The position numbers and the translations under genes were made by a program. Below are positions 36,471 to 44,574 of a stretch of DNA of 64,000 nt, in pieces. The notes beneath the pieces were generated by a model. That model was not told the origin of the DNA. It did no database searches and saw only the letters and a list, made by a program, of their open reading frames with translations. How positions within the stretch are numbered: position 1 is the first letter of the stretch; every line of letters starts with the position of its first letter. Origin of the DNA: Janthinobacterium sp. J1-1 (GTDB lineage: Bacteria > Pseudomonadota > Gammaproteobacteria > Burkholderiales > Burkholderiaceae_D); the NCBI RefSeq assembly GCF_030944405.1, contig NZ_CP132339.1, positions 682,001 to 746,000 on the forward strand, written 5' to 3'.

Positions 36471-37184
36471 TCAGGCGGTGGCAGGATGGCGGGCGGCGGT
36501 GAGCGAGGCGCCGTGCTGCATCAGGTCCGACACCTGGCCGTCGATGATGTGCACATTGCGCTGGCTGCGCAGCGCCAGTTCCGGATCGTGCGTGACCATC
36601 AGGATGGTGGTACCCTGGGCGTTGATGTCTTCCAGCAGCTCCATCACGCCGCGCGCCATCTGCGTGTCGAGGTTGCCGGTCGGTTCATCGGCCAGCAGCA
36701 GCTTGGGCGAGCCGGCCAGTGCGCGCGCGATCGCCACGCGCTGCTGCTGGCCGCCCGACAGTTCGGCCGGATAATGTTTCATGCGCGACGCCAGGCCGAC
36801 CTTGGCCAGCGCGTCTTCGATGCGTTCGCGGCGTTCGGCGCGGTTGAAGCCCCGGTAGCGCAGCGGCACGTCGACGTTGTCGAACAGCGACAGGTCGGGA
36901 ATCAGGTTGAAACCCTGGAAGATGAAACCCAGCTTTTCATTGCGCAGGCGCGAACGCGCGTTGTCGTCCATGCCCTGGACGTTGACGCCGTCGAGGACGT
37001 ACTGGCCGTCGGTGAATTCTTCGAGCAGGCCGGCGATGTTCAGGAAACTGGTCTTGCCCGAGCCGGATGGCCCGGTGACGGTGACGAATTCGCCTTGCTG
37101 CACGTGGATCTCGAAGCCGCGCAGGGCGTGTGTTTCGATCATGTGGGTGCGGTAGACTTTGCTCAGGTTTTGCATGCGCAGCAT
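36471..37184 (-). CDS. ABC transporter ATPase, LolD/MacB type
   Basis: A 237-residue nucleotide-binding protein with Walker A GPSGSGKT (~39-46), Q-loop FIFQGFNL, signature LSGGQQQR (~143), Walker B LLLADEPTGNLD and H-loop VTHDPEL. The DEPTGNLD spelling and the short size are typical of ATPases that work with FtsX-like permeases (LolD, MacB N-terminal half, FtsE). It drives the two permeases downstream in the operon. Confidence 0.93.
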   Translation of the reverse strand: MLRMQNLSKVYRTHMIETHALRGFEIHVQQGEFVTVTGPSGSGKTSFLNIAGLLEEFTDGQYVLDGVNVQGMDDNARSRLRNEKLGFIFQGFNLIPDLSLFDNVDVPLRYRGFNRAERRERIEDALAKVGLASRMKHYPAELSGGQQQRVAIARALAGSPKLLLADEPTGNLDTQMARGVMELLEDINAQGTTILMVTHDPELALRSQRNVHIIDGQVSDLMQHGASLTAARHPATA

Positions 37185-37218
37185 GGGGAGCCTCTTGTAA
37201 AAGTTAAATGAATCAATG

Positions 37219-38484
37219 TCAGTTGAGCGAGACGCGCGCGGCGTTCTCGAAGTTTTCGGTACCGGCGACCACCACCTTGTCGCCCAGTTTCAAGCCGTCC
37301 AGGATTTCCACGGCGGTCACGCTGGTCGCGCCCAGCTTGATCGGCGTGCGCATCGCCACGCCGTCGCGCACCACATAGGCGAAGCGGCCGCCTTCGGCTT
37401 CGACAAACGAGCCGCGCGCCAGCATCAGCACGCCCGGTTTTTCATCGATCAGGAGGCGCGCCGACACGCGCTGGTTCTGGCGCAGGCCGGCCGGCTGCTC
37501 GCCATCGAAACGCACGCGTGCCAGCACCTGGTTTTTCACTACTTCCGGCGACAGTGCCGACAGCTTGCCGGTGGCCTTGACCACTCCCGTTTCGATCTCT
37601 GCCCGCATGCCCAGGCCCATGTCGGCCACATAGGTTTCCGGCACCTCCAGTTCCACTTCCAGCTGCGACAGGTCGACCAGCGTCATCAGGGCCGTATTGG
37701 CCTGCACCACGCTGCGGTTGGCCACCGACAGGGTGCCGATAAAGCCGTTCACGGGGGCGCGCACGGTCAGCTCGTCGACGCGGCGCTGGGCGTTGTCGCG
37801 GACGAGGCGCTGGCGTTCCAGTTCATTGGCCTTGGTCTTCAGGGCCAGCGTCACGTCTTCGCTTTCCAGGCCGGCCGCCTGCGAGGCGTGCTTGCTGCGG
37901 ATCTCGGCCGAATTGAGGGCGTCCTTCGCCTTCTGGTAATCGATCTTGGCGATGATGCCCACCTGCGCCACGCTTTCGTAGCGCTCCAGGGTGCGCTGCG
38001 CCGACAGGCGTTCGATTTCGGCCGTATCGGCTTCGCGCCGCGCCAGCAGTTTCTGCTTCTTGGCCAGGATCTGCTGGCGCGCCACTTCCGCTTCGAGCTG
38101 CTGCACGCTGGACTGTTCGCGCTTGAGGGCGTCGGACAGGTCGGGCGATTCGAGCACCGCCAGGATATCGCCCTTCTTGACCGTGTCGCCCGCCTTGGCC
38201 TTCAGGGTGACGGTGGCCACCGTGGTCGAATACAGGGTGGGGCTGATCGAGGCGACCACGCGGCCATTGACGGCGGCGTCGCGCACCAGGGTGCCGCGCG
38301 TGACTTCGGCGATGCGCAGCCGGCTGGCGTTGACGGAATGCTCGCTGCCGCGCCAGCTGTGGAAGGCGGCATAGGCGCAGGCGAGCAATGCCAGGGTGCC
38401 GGCGGCAATCAGCAGGCGGCGTTTGCCGAGCTGGCCTTTGGGGGCGGCGATAACGGCGTCTTGATGGGATGTGTCGCGGATCAT
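37219..38484 (-). CDS. Periplasmic adaptor (membrane fusion) protein, HlyD/MacA type
   Basis: About 421 residues from the ATG at 38484, the first gene of the operon. One N-terminal anchor (RRLLIAAGTLALLACAYAAF, ~22-41), a biotinyl-lipoyl-like half motif (VTLKAKAGDTVKKGDILAVLES), a long alpha-hairpin coiled coil (~100-210), the second lipoyl half (VRAPVNGFIGTL), then beta-barrel and membrane-proximal domains. It would link the ABC permeases to a TolC-like outer-membrane channel, which is not encoded in this operon. Transcription is probably from the sigma-54 promoter at 38517-38532. Confidence 0.92.
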   Translation of the reverse strand: MIRDTSHQDAVIAAPKGQLGKRRLLIAAGTLALLACAYAAFHSWRGSEHSVNASRLRIAEVTRGTLVRDAAVNGRVVASISPTLYSTTVATVTLKAKAGDTVKKGDILAVLESPDLSDALKREQSSVQQLEAEVARQQILAKKQKLLARREADTAEIERLSAQRTLERYESVAQVGIIAKIDYQKAKDALNSAEIRSKHASQAAGLESEDVTLALKTKANELERQRLVRDNAQRRVDELTVRAPVNGFIGTLSVANRSVVQANTALMTLVDLSQLEVELEVPETYVADMGLGMRAEIETGVVKATGKLSALSPEVVKNQVLARVRFDGEQPAGLRQNQRVSARLLIDEKPGVLMLARGSFVEAEGGRFAYVVRDGVAMRTPIKLGATSVTAVEILDGLKLGDKVVVAGTENFENAARVSLN

Positions 38485-38516
38485 GGTGGTGGCGTTAAGA
38501 AGAATAAGCAAGCTAT

Positions 38517-38532
38517 TGCACGATACGTGCCA
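38517..38532 (-). promoter_or_regulatory. Sigma-54 promoter of the efflux/two-component operon
   Basis: Minus-strand sequence TGGCACGTATCGTGCA matches the -24/-12 consensus TGGCACG-N4-TTGCA at every fixed position but one, with the invariant GG and GC ten bases apart. It is 33 bases upstream of the adaptor start. An NtrC-family activator is encoded in the same operon. Confidence 0.85.
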
Positions 38533-38569
38533 GCGCCAAGTGCTTGATTTGATTGAGCGGCAGGCCGCT

Positions 38570-38602
38570 TGTCCGCTGTCCGCAGGTGTCCGCGCTGTCC
38601 GT
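38570..38602. promoter_or_regulatory. Four TGTCCG repeats, likely enhancer site for the NtrC-family regulator
   Basis: TGTCCGC at 38570, 38577 and 38587 and TGTCCGT at 38596. The copies form two close pairs, 17-19 bases apart. They begin 38 bases upstream of the sigma-54 element on the minus strand, a normal place for activator binding. They also lie upstream of the divergent chemoreceptor gene. Confidence 0.6.
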
Positions 38603-38716
38603 TGCGTACGCATTCCTGCGTGCGTTTTTTCAGCCATCAGGTGGGTGTTCTTGGTATAGTCGGCGGGTAAGTGTTGCCTGATTAAAATTACTTTATAACA
38701 ATATGGTGGGGTTGAT

Positions 38717-40285
38717 ATGAAAAATATGACAGTGCGTGCAAGTTTGCTCGGAGTGCTGCTGCTGTTTGCCGCGATGCTGGTGGTCGGCGCCGCGCTGGGC
38801 ATTTATGCGCTGGGCCAGTCGACCCGTTCGATGTCCACCATGTACCAGGTCACGTCGCAGGTGATCGTCATCAACGACGCCTACAAGGACACCACGCGCG
38901 TGCGCGCCGCCCTGACGCGTGCCTATACCAGCATCCGGGATGGCGGCGCGGCGGCCGAGCGCGACGGCGCGCTGGCCAGCGCCAGGAAATCGCAGCAGCG
39001 CGCGCTGGAATTCATCGGCAAATACGACGGCGCGCCGGCCTATGACGGCCAGGATGCGGCGCTCAAGCGTGAGCTGATCGCGGCAGCGCGCACGCAGGTG
39101 CAGGCGCTCGAGCGCGCCACCGCCGCGCTGGCCGGCAATGACGCCGATGCTTACACGCTGATCAACACGCGCGAGCTGACGCCGGCCGGCGCCGCCTTTT
39201 CGGCGCAACTGGAAAAATTCCAGAAGCTCGGCGACGAGCAGAACACGGGCTTGATGGCGACGCGCGACCAGGACTACGCCATCGTCAAGTGGCTGGTCGC
39301 CTTGGGCCTGCTGCTGGCCCTGGCGCTGGTGGTGGGCGTGCACTACATGTTGCGCCAGGTGGTGATCGCGCCGCTGGCGCGCGCCGTGGTGCTGCTCGAC
39401 CAGGTGGCGCATGGCGACCTGACGGCGCACATCGACGCCGGCGGCGACAACGAGATCGGGCGCCTGCTGGCGGCCATCCGCCGCATGCAGCAGGATCTGC
39501 TGTCGACCGTGGCGCGCGTGCGCGGCGGCGCCGAAGCGATCAACCGCGGTTCGCAGGAACTGGCGGCCGGCAATATGGAACTGTCGGCGCGCACGGAAAC
39601 GCAGGCCAGTTCGCTGGAACAGACGGCCGCCTCGATCGAGGAGCTGACCAGCACCGTCAAGCAGAATTCGGAAAACGCCCAGCATGCGCGCGGCCTGGTC
39701 GATGGCGCCTCCGGCACGGCGGCGCAAGGCGGCGAAGTGATGCAGGACGTGGTCAGCACCATGAACGCGATCAATGACTCGTCGAAGAAAATCGTCGACA
39801 TCATCGGCGTGATCGACGGCATCGCCTTCCAGACCAATATCCTGGCCCTGAACGCGGCCGTCGAAGCGGCGCGCGCCGGCGAGCAGGGCAGGGGCTTCGC
39901 GGTGGTCGCCACCGAGGTGCGCAGCCTGGCGCAGCGCTCCAGCCAGGCCGCGCGCGAGATCAAGCTGCTGATCGACGATTCGGTCGGCAAGATCGCGCTG
40001 GGCACCAGCCTGGTGGAGCGCGCCGGCGCCACCATGAACACCCTGGTGGGCGACGTGCGGCAAGTGACGCAGATCGTCGGCGAGATCGCCACCGCCAGCC
40101 GCGAGCAGAGCGACGGCATCGACCAGGTCAACCAGGCGATCGCGCAGATGGACCAGGTGACGCAGCAGAACGCGGCGCTGGTGGAAGAGGCGGCGGCCGC
40201 CACCCAGTCGCTGCAGGACCAGGCGGGCGAACTGGCGCGGACGGTGAGCGTGTTCAAGATCGCCTCGCATGCCGCGCGCGCCTGA
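38717..40285 (+). CDS. Methyl-accepting chemotaxis protein (four-helix-bundle sensor)
   Basis: A 522-residue inner-membrane chemoreceptor. TM1 (~8-32) and TM2 (~193-213) bracket a helical periplasmic domain of about 160 residues, the size and style of the Tar-like four-helix bundle. HAMP ([21 protein letters not shown]) leads to the signalling hairpin with tip [20 protein letters not shown]. As in the other receptor of this window, no C-terminal CheR-binding pentapeptide is seen. It is divergent from the sigma-54-controlled efflux operon; the shared 230-base region makes co-regulation possible. Confidence 0.92.
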   Translation: MKNMTVRASLLGVLLLFAAMLVVGAALGIYALGQSTRSMSTMYQVTSQVIVINDAYKDTTRVRAALTRAYTSIRDGGAAAERDGALASARKSQQRALEFIGKYDGAPAYDGQDAALKRELIAAARTQVQALERATAALAGNDADAYTLINTRELTPAGAAFSAQLEKFQKLGDEQNTGLMATRDQDYAIVKWLVALGLLLALALVVGVHYMLRQVVIAPLARAVVLLDQVAHGDLTAHIDAGGDNEIGRLLAAIRRMQQDLLSTVARVRGGAEAINRGSQELAAGNMELSARTETQASSLEQTAASIEELTSTVKQNSENAQHARGLVDGASGTAAQGGEVMQDVVSTMNAINDSSKKIVDIIGVIDGIAFQTNILALNAAVEAARAGEQGRGFAVVATEVRSLAQRSSQAAREIKLLIDDSVGKIALGTSLVERAGATMNTLVGDVRQVTQIVGEIATASREQSDGIDQVNQAIAQMDQVTQQNAALVEEAAAATQSLQDQAGELARTVSVFKIASHAARA

Positions 40286-40391
40286 GGTGGATGAGGCTTG
40301 AGCCGCATCACTTGATAATCTGGCAATCGTCCTGATATGGCCCGGTGATGAATGGCGCCGCCACCGCGGCCCGCATCCCACCTGGAGCATC

Positions 40392-41990
40392 ATGACACTG
40401 CCCGACAAGAAACCTGCTTTCCCGGTCCGCCTGCGCGGCTGGCTGCGCCAGCTGGCCAGCCTGCCCGAGCCGCCGGAATACGATTATCCGTTTGCCCGCA
40501 GCGATATCGCCATGCTGGGCAAGGTGGAAGGCGGGCCGGTCCTGATCGATGCGCAGACCTGGGATGAAATGCTGCTCGATGGCTACAGCGAATCGCTGGC
40601 GGAACAAACCAGCATCTTCGGCCAGCAGCGCCTGCACCAGCGGCTGGCCGGCGGCGTCGCCGATCCCGCCTCGGTCGAACGCGTGCGCGCCTTGCTGGCC
40701 GCGCCAGCCGACATGGCGCGCTTGCAGCAGGCCATGCACGGCCTGCGCAGCGTCGACATGGAAGTGAGCGCGCCCCTGTTTGGCCAGCCGATCGCGCCGC
40801 CGCCCTGGTGGCGCCGCCTGTTGCTGCTGCCGCCGCTGGCGCTGCTGCTGTCGCTGGCGGCGGCCTTGCTGTTTGCGCCGCTGGCCTGGTTCGGCGTGCT
40901 GGCCGCCTGGGTGGTGCTGATGCTGTTGCAGGTGCAGTTCCATGACTGCTGCAAGTACTGGCAGCGCAGCGTGCAGACACTACAGCAATTGCTGCTGGCG
41001 CATGAGCGCCTGGGGGCGCTCGCTACGCCGTTCACGCAAGGCTGGCAGGACGAGGCACGCCGCGCCGGCCGCCTGCACCGGCATCTGACACCGATCCGCT
41101 GGCTCAAGCTGATACCGCTGCTGTCCGAATATGAGGACTGGTTCGTGCTGGGCGATGTGCGGCGCTATTTCCGCAGCCGCGTGGTGTTGCTGCGCCAGCT
41201 TGACGTTTTCCGCCGCAGCTTTTTGCGGGTGGCCGAGCTGGAAGCCGACCTGGCGCTGGCGCGCCACCTGCAGGCGCGCGAGCAGTTCTGCTGGGCGCAG
41301 GCGCTGCCTGGCGATGCGCGCGGGCTGAGGTTCGAGCAGGTGCGCCATCCCCTGCTGCCGGCGGCGCTGCCGCTGTCGCTGGCCCTGGACGGGCGCGGCG
41401 CCTTTGTCTCGGGCCAGAACGGCATCGGCAAAAGCACCTTGCTGCGCACCCTGGGCATCAACCTGGTCTGCGCGCGCGCATTCGGCTTTTGCCATGCGCA
41501 GGCAGCCCGCGTGCCGCTGCTGCCGCTGTACTCGAGCATGCAAAGCGAAGACTCGCTGGCCGGCGGCGAAAGCCTGTATCTGGCCGAACTGCGCCGCGCG
41601 CACGAACTGCTGGCGCTGGCCGGGAGTACTGAGCCTGCGCTGTTCATCATCGACGAGATCTTCCGCGGCACCAATCACCTCGAATCGATCTCGGCCGCCG
41701 CCGCCGTGCTCCATACCCTGGCGGCGCGCCACCTGGTGATCGTGTCTTCGCATAACCTGGTGCTGGCGCCGCTGCTGGAAGACTGCCTGGCGCCGTGGTG
41801 CGTGCGACGCGATGCCGGCGGCGCCTTGCTGCTGGCGCCCGGCGTGCTGCAGGCAACCAACGGCATCGCGCTGCTGGCCGAGCGCGGTTTCGGCCGCCAG
41901 ATCGAAGACAAGGCGGGCCGGGTGTTCGACTGGCTCAGCACGCACATGGCGCAGCCGGCCGATTGCAGCGGCGTGCTGGCGCCGGCCTGA
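40392..41990 (+). CDS. MutS-like ATPase domain protein with membrane helices
   Basis: A 532-residue protein with GGAG 4 bases before the ATG. The N-terminal half has a helical region and a strongly hydrophobic stretch (~138-180, LLLLPPLALLLSLAAALLF and VLAAWVVLMLLQVQF), indicating two membrane helices. The C-terminal ~200 residues are a MutS domain V ATPase: Walker A GQNGIGKST (~341), YSSMQSEDSLAGGESLY in place of the family ST-motif region, and Walker B FIIDEIFRGTNHLE (~419). The mismatch-recognition domains I and IV are absent, so this is not a mismatch repair protein. Related membrane-linked MutS homologues have no settled function. It converges with the DszB-like gene at a 9-base gap. Confidence 0.82.
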   Translation: MTLPDKKPAFPVRLRGWLRQLASLPEPPEYDYPFARSDIAMLGKVEGGPVLIDAQTWDEMLLDGYSESLAEQTSIFGQQRLHQRLAGGVADPASVERVRALLAAPADMARLQQAMHGLRSVDMEVSAPLFGQPIAPPPWWRRLLLLPPLALLLSLAAALLFAPLAWFGVLAAWVVLMLLQVQFHDCCKYWQRSVQTLQQLLLAHERLGALATPFTQGWQDEARRAGRLHRHLTPIRWLKLIPLLSEYEDWFVLGDVRRYFRSRVVLLRQLDVFRRSFLRVAELEADLALARHLQAREQFCWAQALPGDARGLRFEQVRHPLLPAALPLSLALDGRGAFVSGQNGIGKSTLLRTLGINLVCARAFGFCHAQAARVPLLPLYSSMQSEDSLAGGESLYLAELRRAHELLALAGSTEPALFIIDEIFRGTNHLESISAAAAVLHTLAARHLVIVSSHNLVLAPLLEDCLAPWCVRRDAGGALLLAPGVLQATNGIALLAERGFGRQIEDKAGRVFDWLSTHMAQPADCSGVLAPA

Positions 41991-41999
41991 CGGGTTTCC

Positions 42000-42995
42000 T
42001 CAGGCCGAATGCAGGCCCGGCTGCGCGTGCAATTGCCGCAGCGGCGCATGGTCGACCCACTCGCCGATATCGACGCTGTTGTCGAGAAAACCGCGCGCCA
42101 GCAGGAAGTCGTTGAACGATCCCAGCGCGGCCAGCGACTCGGGCGCCAGGTCGACCCGCAGCTTGCGGTGCAGCTGCGGACCGTAGGCGGCGCGCACCAG
42201 TTGCGGCGCCGAGCCCGTTTCATTGGCGATATAGCTGATGGTTTCCAGCGGATGCGAGGCGGCCCAGTGGCCGGCGTCGACCACCAGCTGCAGAAAGCCG
42301 CTGACGATGTCGGGAAACTCGCGCAAGGTCGCGCCGCTGACCGTCAGCGGGCGCGGCGTGCCGTTGTTGTTGCGGATCGCCGGGTCGGGATGAAAGCCGA
42401 TATCGGCCACCACCAGCGCATTGAGCATGAGGGCGATTTCCAGCCCCGCCGAGCCGCGCACATAGATCGCGTCGACCTGGCCCGCCAGCAGCGCATGGGC
42501 TTCGGCCAGGTACAGGCGGCGCAGGTCGCGTTCCACTTCGACCAGGGTGACATCCTGGTCCGCCAGGCCTTCCAGGCTCAGGGCATTGAGCACGCCGCGC
42601 AGGGTGGTGGCGCGGAACATGTCGATCTCGATGTCGTCGCAGCGCGGCACGGCGATGCGCCGTCCGCGCAGGTCACCGATGGCGCGGATGCCGGACTGCG
42701 GCAGCGCCAGGATCTGCTGCGCTTCGTCGGTCCAGGTCAGGCCGATCACGCGCGTGTCGGCGCCGCGCGCGCGCGCCCACAGGGCCGGTGCGCTGCTACC
42801 CTGGCGGAAGGTATTGGCCAGCATGTATTCGAGCTGCTGCGTCGGGTTGCCGCTCGGCTGGCGCGTGCGCAGCGAGCGGATCGCCACGCCATCGGCCGAC
42901 GGTTCGCCATTGAGCCAGCCGAGATGCACGGCGATGCTGAGCGGCGTGGGCACGGGCGAGCGTTCGTACCAGAAGGGAGGGTGGGTTGCGGTCAT
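42000..42995 (-). CDS. DszB-like protein with substituted active site (probable non-catalytic paralogue)
   Basis: About 331 residues with no signal peptide, so it is cytoplasmic and not a classical ABC binding protein, despite the shared SsuA/NMT1 fold. It matches the two DszB-like proteins at 53229 and 54291 along its length. At the three catalytic places of DszB desulfinase (Cys27, His60, Arg70) the motif S-P-V-P gives Ser13 instead of Cys, Gln54 instead of His, and Arg64 retained; the glycine after the arginine (GG) is Gly-Ser. It may therefore bind a sulfinate or sulfonate without cleaving it, as a sensor or regulator partner. It is divergent from the SfnR-like activator. The start is uncertain: ATG 42995 has a poor ribosome site; ATG 43055 is an alternative. 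Confidence 0.78.
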   Translation of the reverse strand: MTATHPPFWYERSPVPTPLSIAVHLGWLNGEPSADGVAIRSLRTRQPSGNPTQQLEYMLANTFRQGSSAPALWARARGADTRVIGLTWTDEAQQILALPQSGIRAIGDLRGRRIAVPRCDDIEIDMFRATTLRGVLNALSLEGLADQDVTLVEVERDLRRLYLAEAHALLAGQVDAIYVRGSAGLEIALMLNALVVADIGFHPDPAIRNNNGTPRPLTVSGATLREFPDIVSGFLQLVVDAGHWAASHPLETISYIANETGSAPQLVRAAYGPQLHRKLRVDLAPESLAALGSFNDFLLARGFLDNSVDIGEWVDHAPLRQLHAQPGLHSA

Positions 42996-43258
42996 GGGAG
43001 AGGGACGTAACGGGGACGTAGTGGTCGCGATACAACAAGCGTCAGCAAGAGCCATGCCACCGCTGGCGGCGCGCATTTCCGGCCAGCGGCGCGGCGCATT
43101 GCTGCGCCAGCAGCAGGCCATCAGCAGCATCCTGCACGCACGGCAGCAGCGGCAAGCGGAGCATCATTTTTGCTCTATGCATATGCAAAACCGTCGCTTC
43201 CCTGCCACCCCCGCGCCATGCTAACTTGACCGTGTCCCGATACCGATGAAAGTGTGCC

Positions 43259-44338
43259 ATGAAGGTGCTCAGCCTGCCCAATCCCGCCGATCACGCGATC
43301 TCGATCCGTGCCAAGGCGCTCGCGTTCGAAGACCCCGCGTCCAGGGTGCTGCTCGAACGCATACGGCTGATCGCCCCCAGCGATGCGACCGTGCTGGTGA
43401 CGGGCGAAAGCGGCACCGGCAAGGAGCTGATCGCGCGCCTTGTGCACACCCTGTCCGAGCGCGGCGAACGGCCGTTCATCGCCGTCAATTGCGGCGCTTT
43501 TTCCGATACCCTGATCGAGAGCGAACTGTTCGGCCACGAGCGCGGCGCCTTTACGGGCGCGCTCGAAAGCCGCGCCGGCTGGTTCGAAGCGGCCCATGGC
43601 GGCACCCTGTTTCTCGACGAAGTGGGCGACCTGCCGCCGGCGGCCCAGGTCAAGCTGCTGCGCGTGGTGCAGGAGCGCGAAGTGGTGCGCGTCGGTTCGC
43701 GCAAACCCGTGAAAATCGACGTGCGCCTGGTGGCGGCCACCAATGTGCTGCTGGAAGCGGCCGTGCGGGCCGGCCACTTCCGCGAAGACCTGTACTACCG
43801 CCTGAACGTGGCCAAGCTGGCGCTGCTGCCGCTGCGCGAACGCCCCGACGACATCGCGCCGCTGACGCGCCACTTTCTCGACCTGTATGGCAAGCGCCTG
43901 CGCATCGCCGCGCCGGTGCTGGACGCCGATGCGCTGCTGCGCCTGAAACGCTATTCCTGGCCCGGCAATATCCGCGAACTGGAAAACGTGATCCACCATG
44001 CGCTGCTGATCAGCCGTGGCGGCAAAGTCACCGCGGCCGACCTGCATTTCTCGTCGCTGGGCGAATTGTCCGGCGCGGCCGCACCTGCCGCCACCGCCAC
44101 CGCCGCTACTGCGGCCGGCACGCCGCAAGAGGCCTTGCGCGCGGCGCTGCTGCGCCTGTTCGATGCAGACCATCCCGACCTGTGGCAGGCGATCGAAGGC
44201 GAGGTGTTTGCCAGCGCCTATGAATACAGCGACCGCAACCAGCTGCAGACGGCGCGCCTGCTGAACCTGAGCCGCAATATCGTGCGCGCCCGCCTGGCCG
44301 ACCTGGGCATCATCAAGGGCGCCGCCGGCGCGCTCTGA
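43259..44338 (+). CDS. SfnR-like sigma-54-dependent activator of sulfur-source genes
   Basis: A 359-residue bacterial enhancer-binding protein that begins directly with the AAA+ domain, with no receiver, GAF or PAS sensor: Walker A GESGTGKE (~49-56), sigma-54 contact loop GAFTGA (96-101), Walker B TLFLDEVG, arginine-finger region FREDLYYRLN, then a Fis-type HTH at the end (QLQTARLLNLSRNIVRARL). The missing sensor domain and the motif spelling fit SfnR, which switches on dimethyl-sulfone and sulfonate genes in sulfur limitation. Here it lies between DszB-like genes and a sulfonate-type uptake operon with sigma-54 promoters at 44461 and 53158. Without a sensor it is probably controlled by its own abundance. 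Confidence 0.85.
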   Translation: MKVLSLPNPADHAISIRAKALAFEDPASRVLLERIRLIAPSDATVLVTGESGTGKELIARLVHTLSERGERPFIAVNCGAFSDTLIESELFGHERGAFTGALESRAGWFEAAHGGTLFLDEVGDLPPAAQVKLLRVVQEREVVRVGSRKPVKIDVRLVAATNVLLEAAVRAGHFREDLYYRLNVAKLALLPLRERPDDIAPLTRHFLDLYGKRLRIAAPVLDADALLRLKRYSWPGNIRELENVIHHALLISRGGKVTAADLHFSSLGELSGAAAPAATATAATAAGTPQEALRAALLRLFDADHPDLWQAIEGEVFASAYEYSDRNQLQTARLLNLSRNIVRARLADLGIIKGAAGAL

Positions 44339-44366
44339 TGCTGCTGCTGCTGCTGCTGCGGTGCTG
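44339..44366 (+). repeat. CTG trinucleotide repeat after the SfnR-like gene
   Basis: Six to seven CTG units in a row begin at the stop codon of the activator gene, followed by a second short GCTGCTG cluster. It is outside any coding frame used here. Such tracts can slip, but no gene is placed under its control. Confidence 0.6.
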
Positions 44367-44460
44367 CTGCCGCAGCAATCTGCTGAATTTTCCCCTCCCG
44401 CGATTCCCCATCCTGTGCATCACTTCCTTGCAAATCAATGACTTGCGTGGTGATCGAGGT

Positions 44461-44476
44461 TGGCACGCTTCCTGCA
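44461..44476 (+). promoter_or_regulatory. Sigma-54 promoter of the TonB receptor / ABC operon
   Basis: TGGCACGCTTCCTGCA agrees with TGGCACG-N4-TTGCA except for one T in the -12 box, with correct GG to GC spacing. It lies 99 bases upstream of the TonB receptor start, giving an ~88-base leader. The SfnR-like activator gene ends 122 bases upstream. Confidence 0.88.
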
Positions 44477-44574
44477 AACAGAAGCTCCAAAGGGCGCGTC
44501 AAGCCAGAATGGCGGGGCGACGCCGGCACGGAGACTTCTATTCAATTCAACGCGCATGCGCACAGGGAGTGGCA

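Noticed and set aside
38570..38602. Short TGTCCG repeats as a possible CRISPR array
   Set aside because: Units are 7 bases with 0-3 base spacers; no repeat-spacer pattern or cas gene.
42000..42995. Annotation as an ABC substrate-binding protein
   Set aside because: No signal peptide or lipobox; full-length similarity to the DszB-like pair is the better explanation.
43178..43193. Possible sigma-54 promoter (minus strand) for the substituted DszB-like gene
   Set aside because: GG and GC are spaced correctly, but the rest of the -24 box does not fit, so it is not called.
44339..44366. CTG tract as a phase-variation switch
   Set aside because: It lies after a stop codon and outside the promoter elements, so slippage would change no frame.
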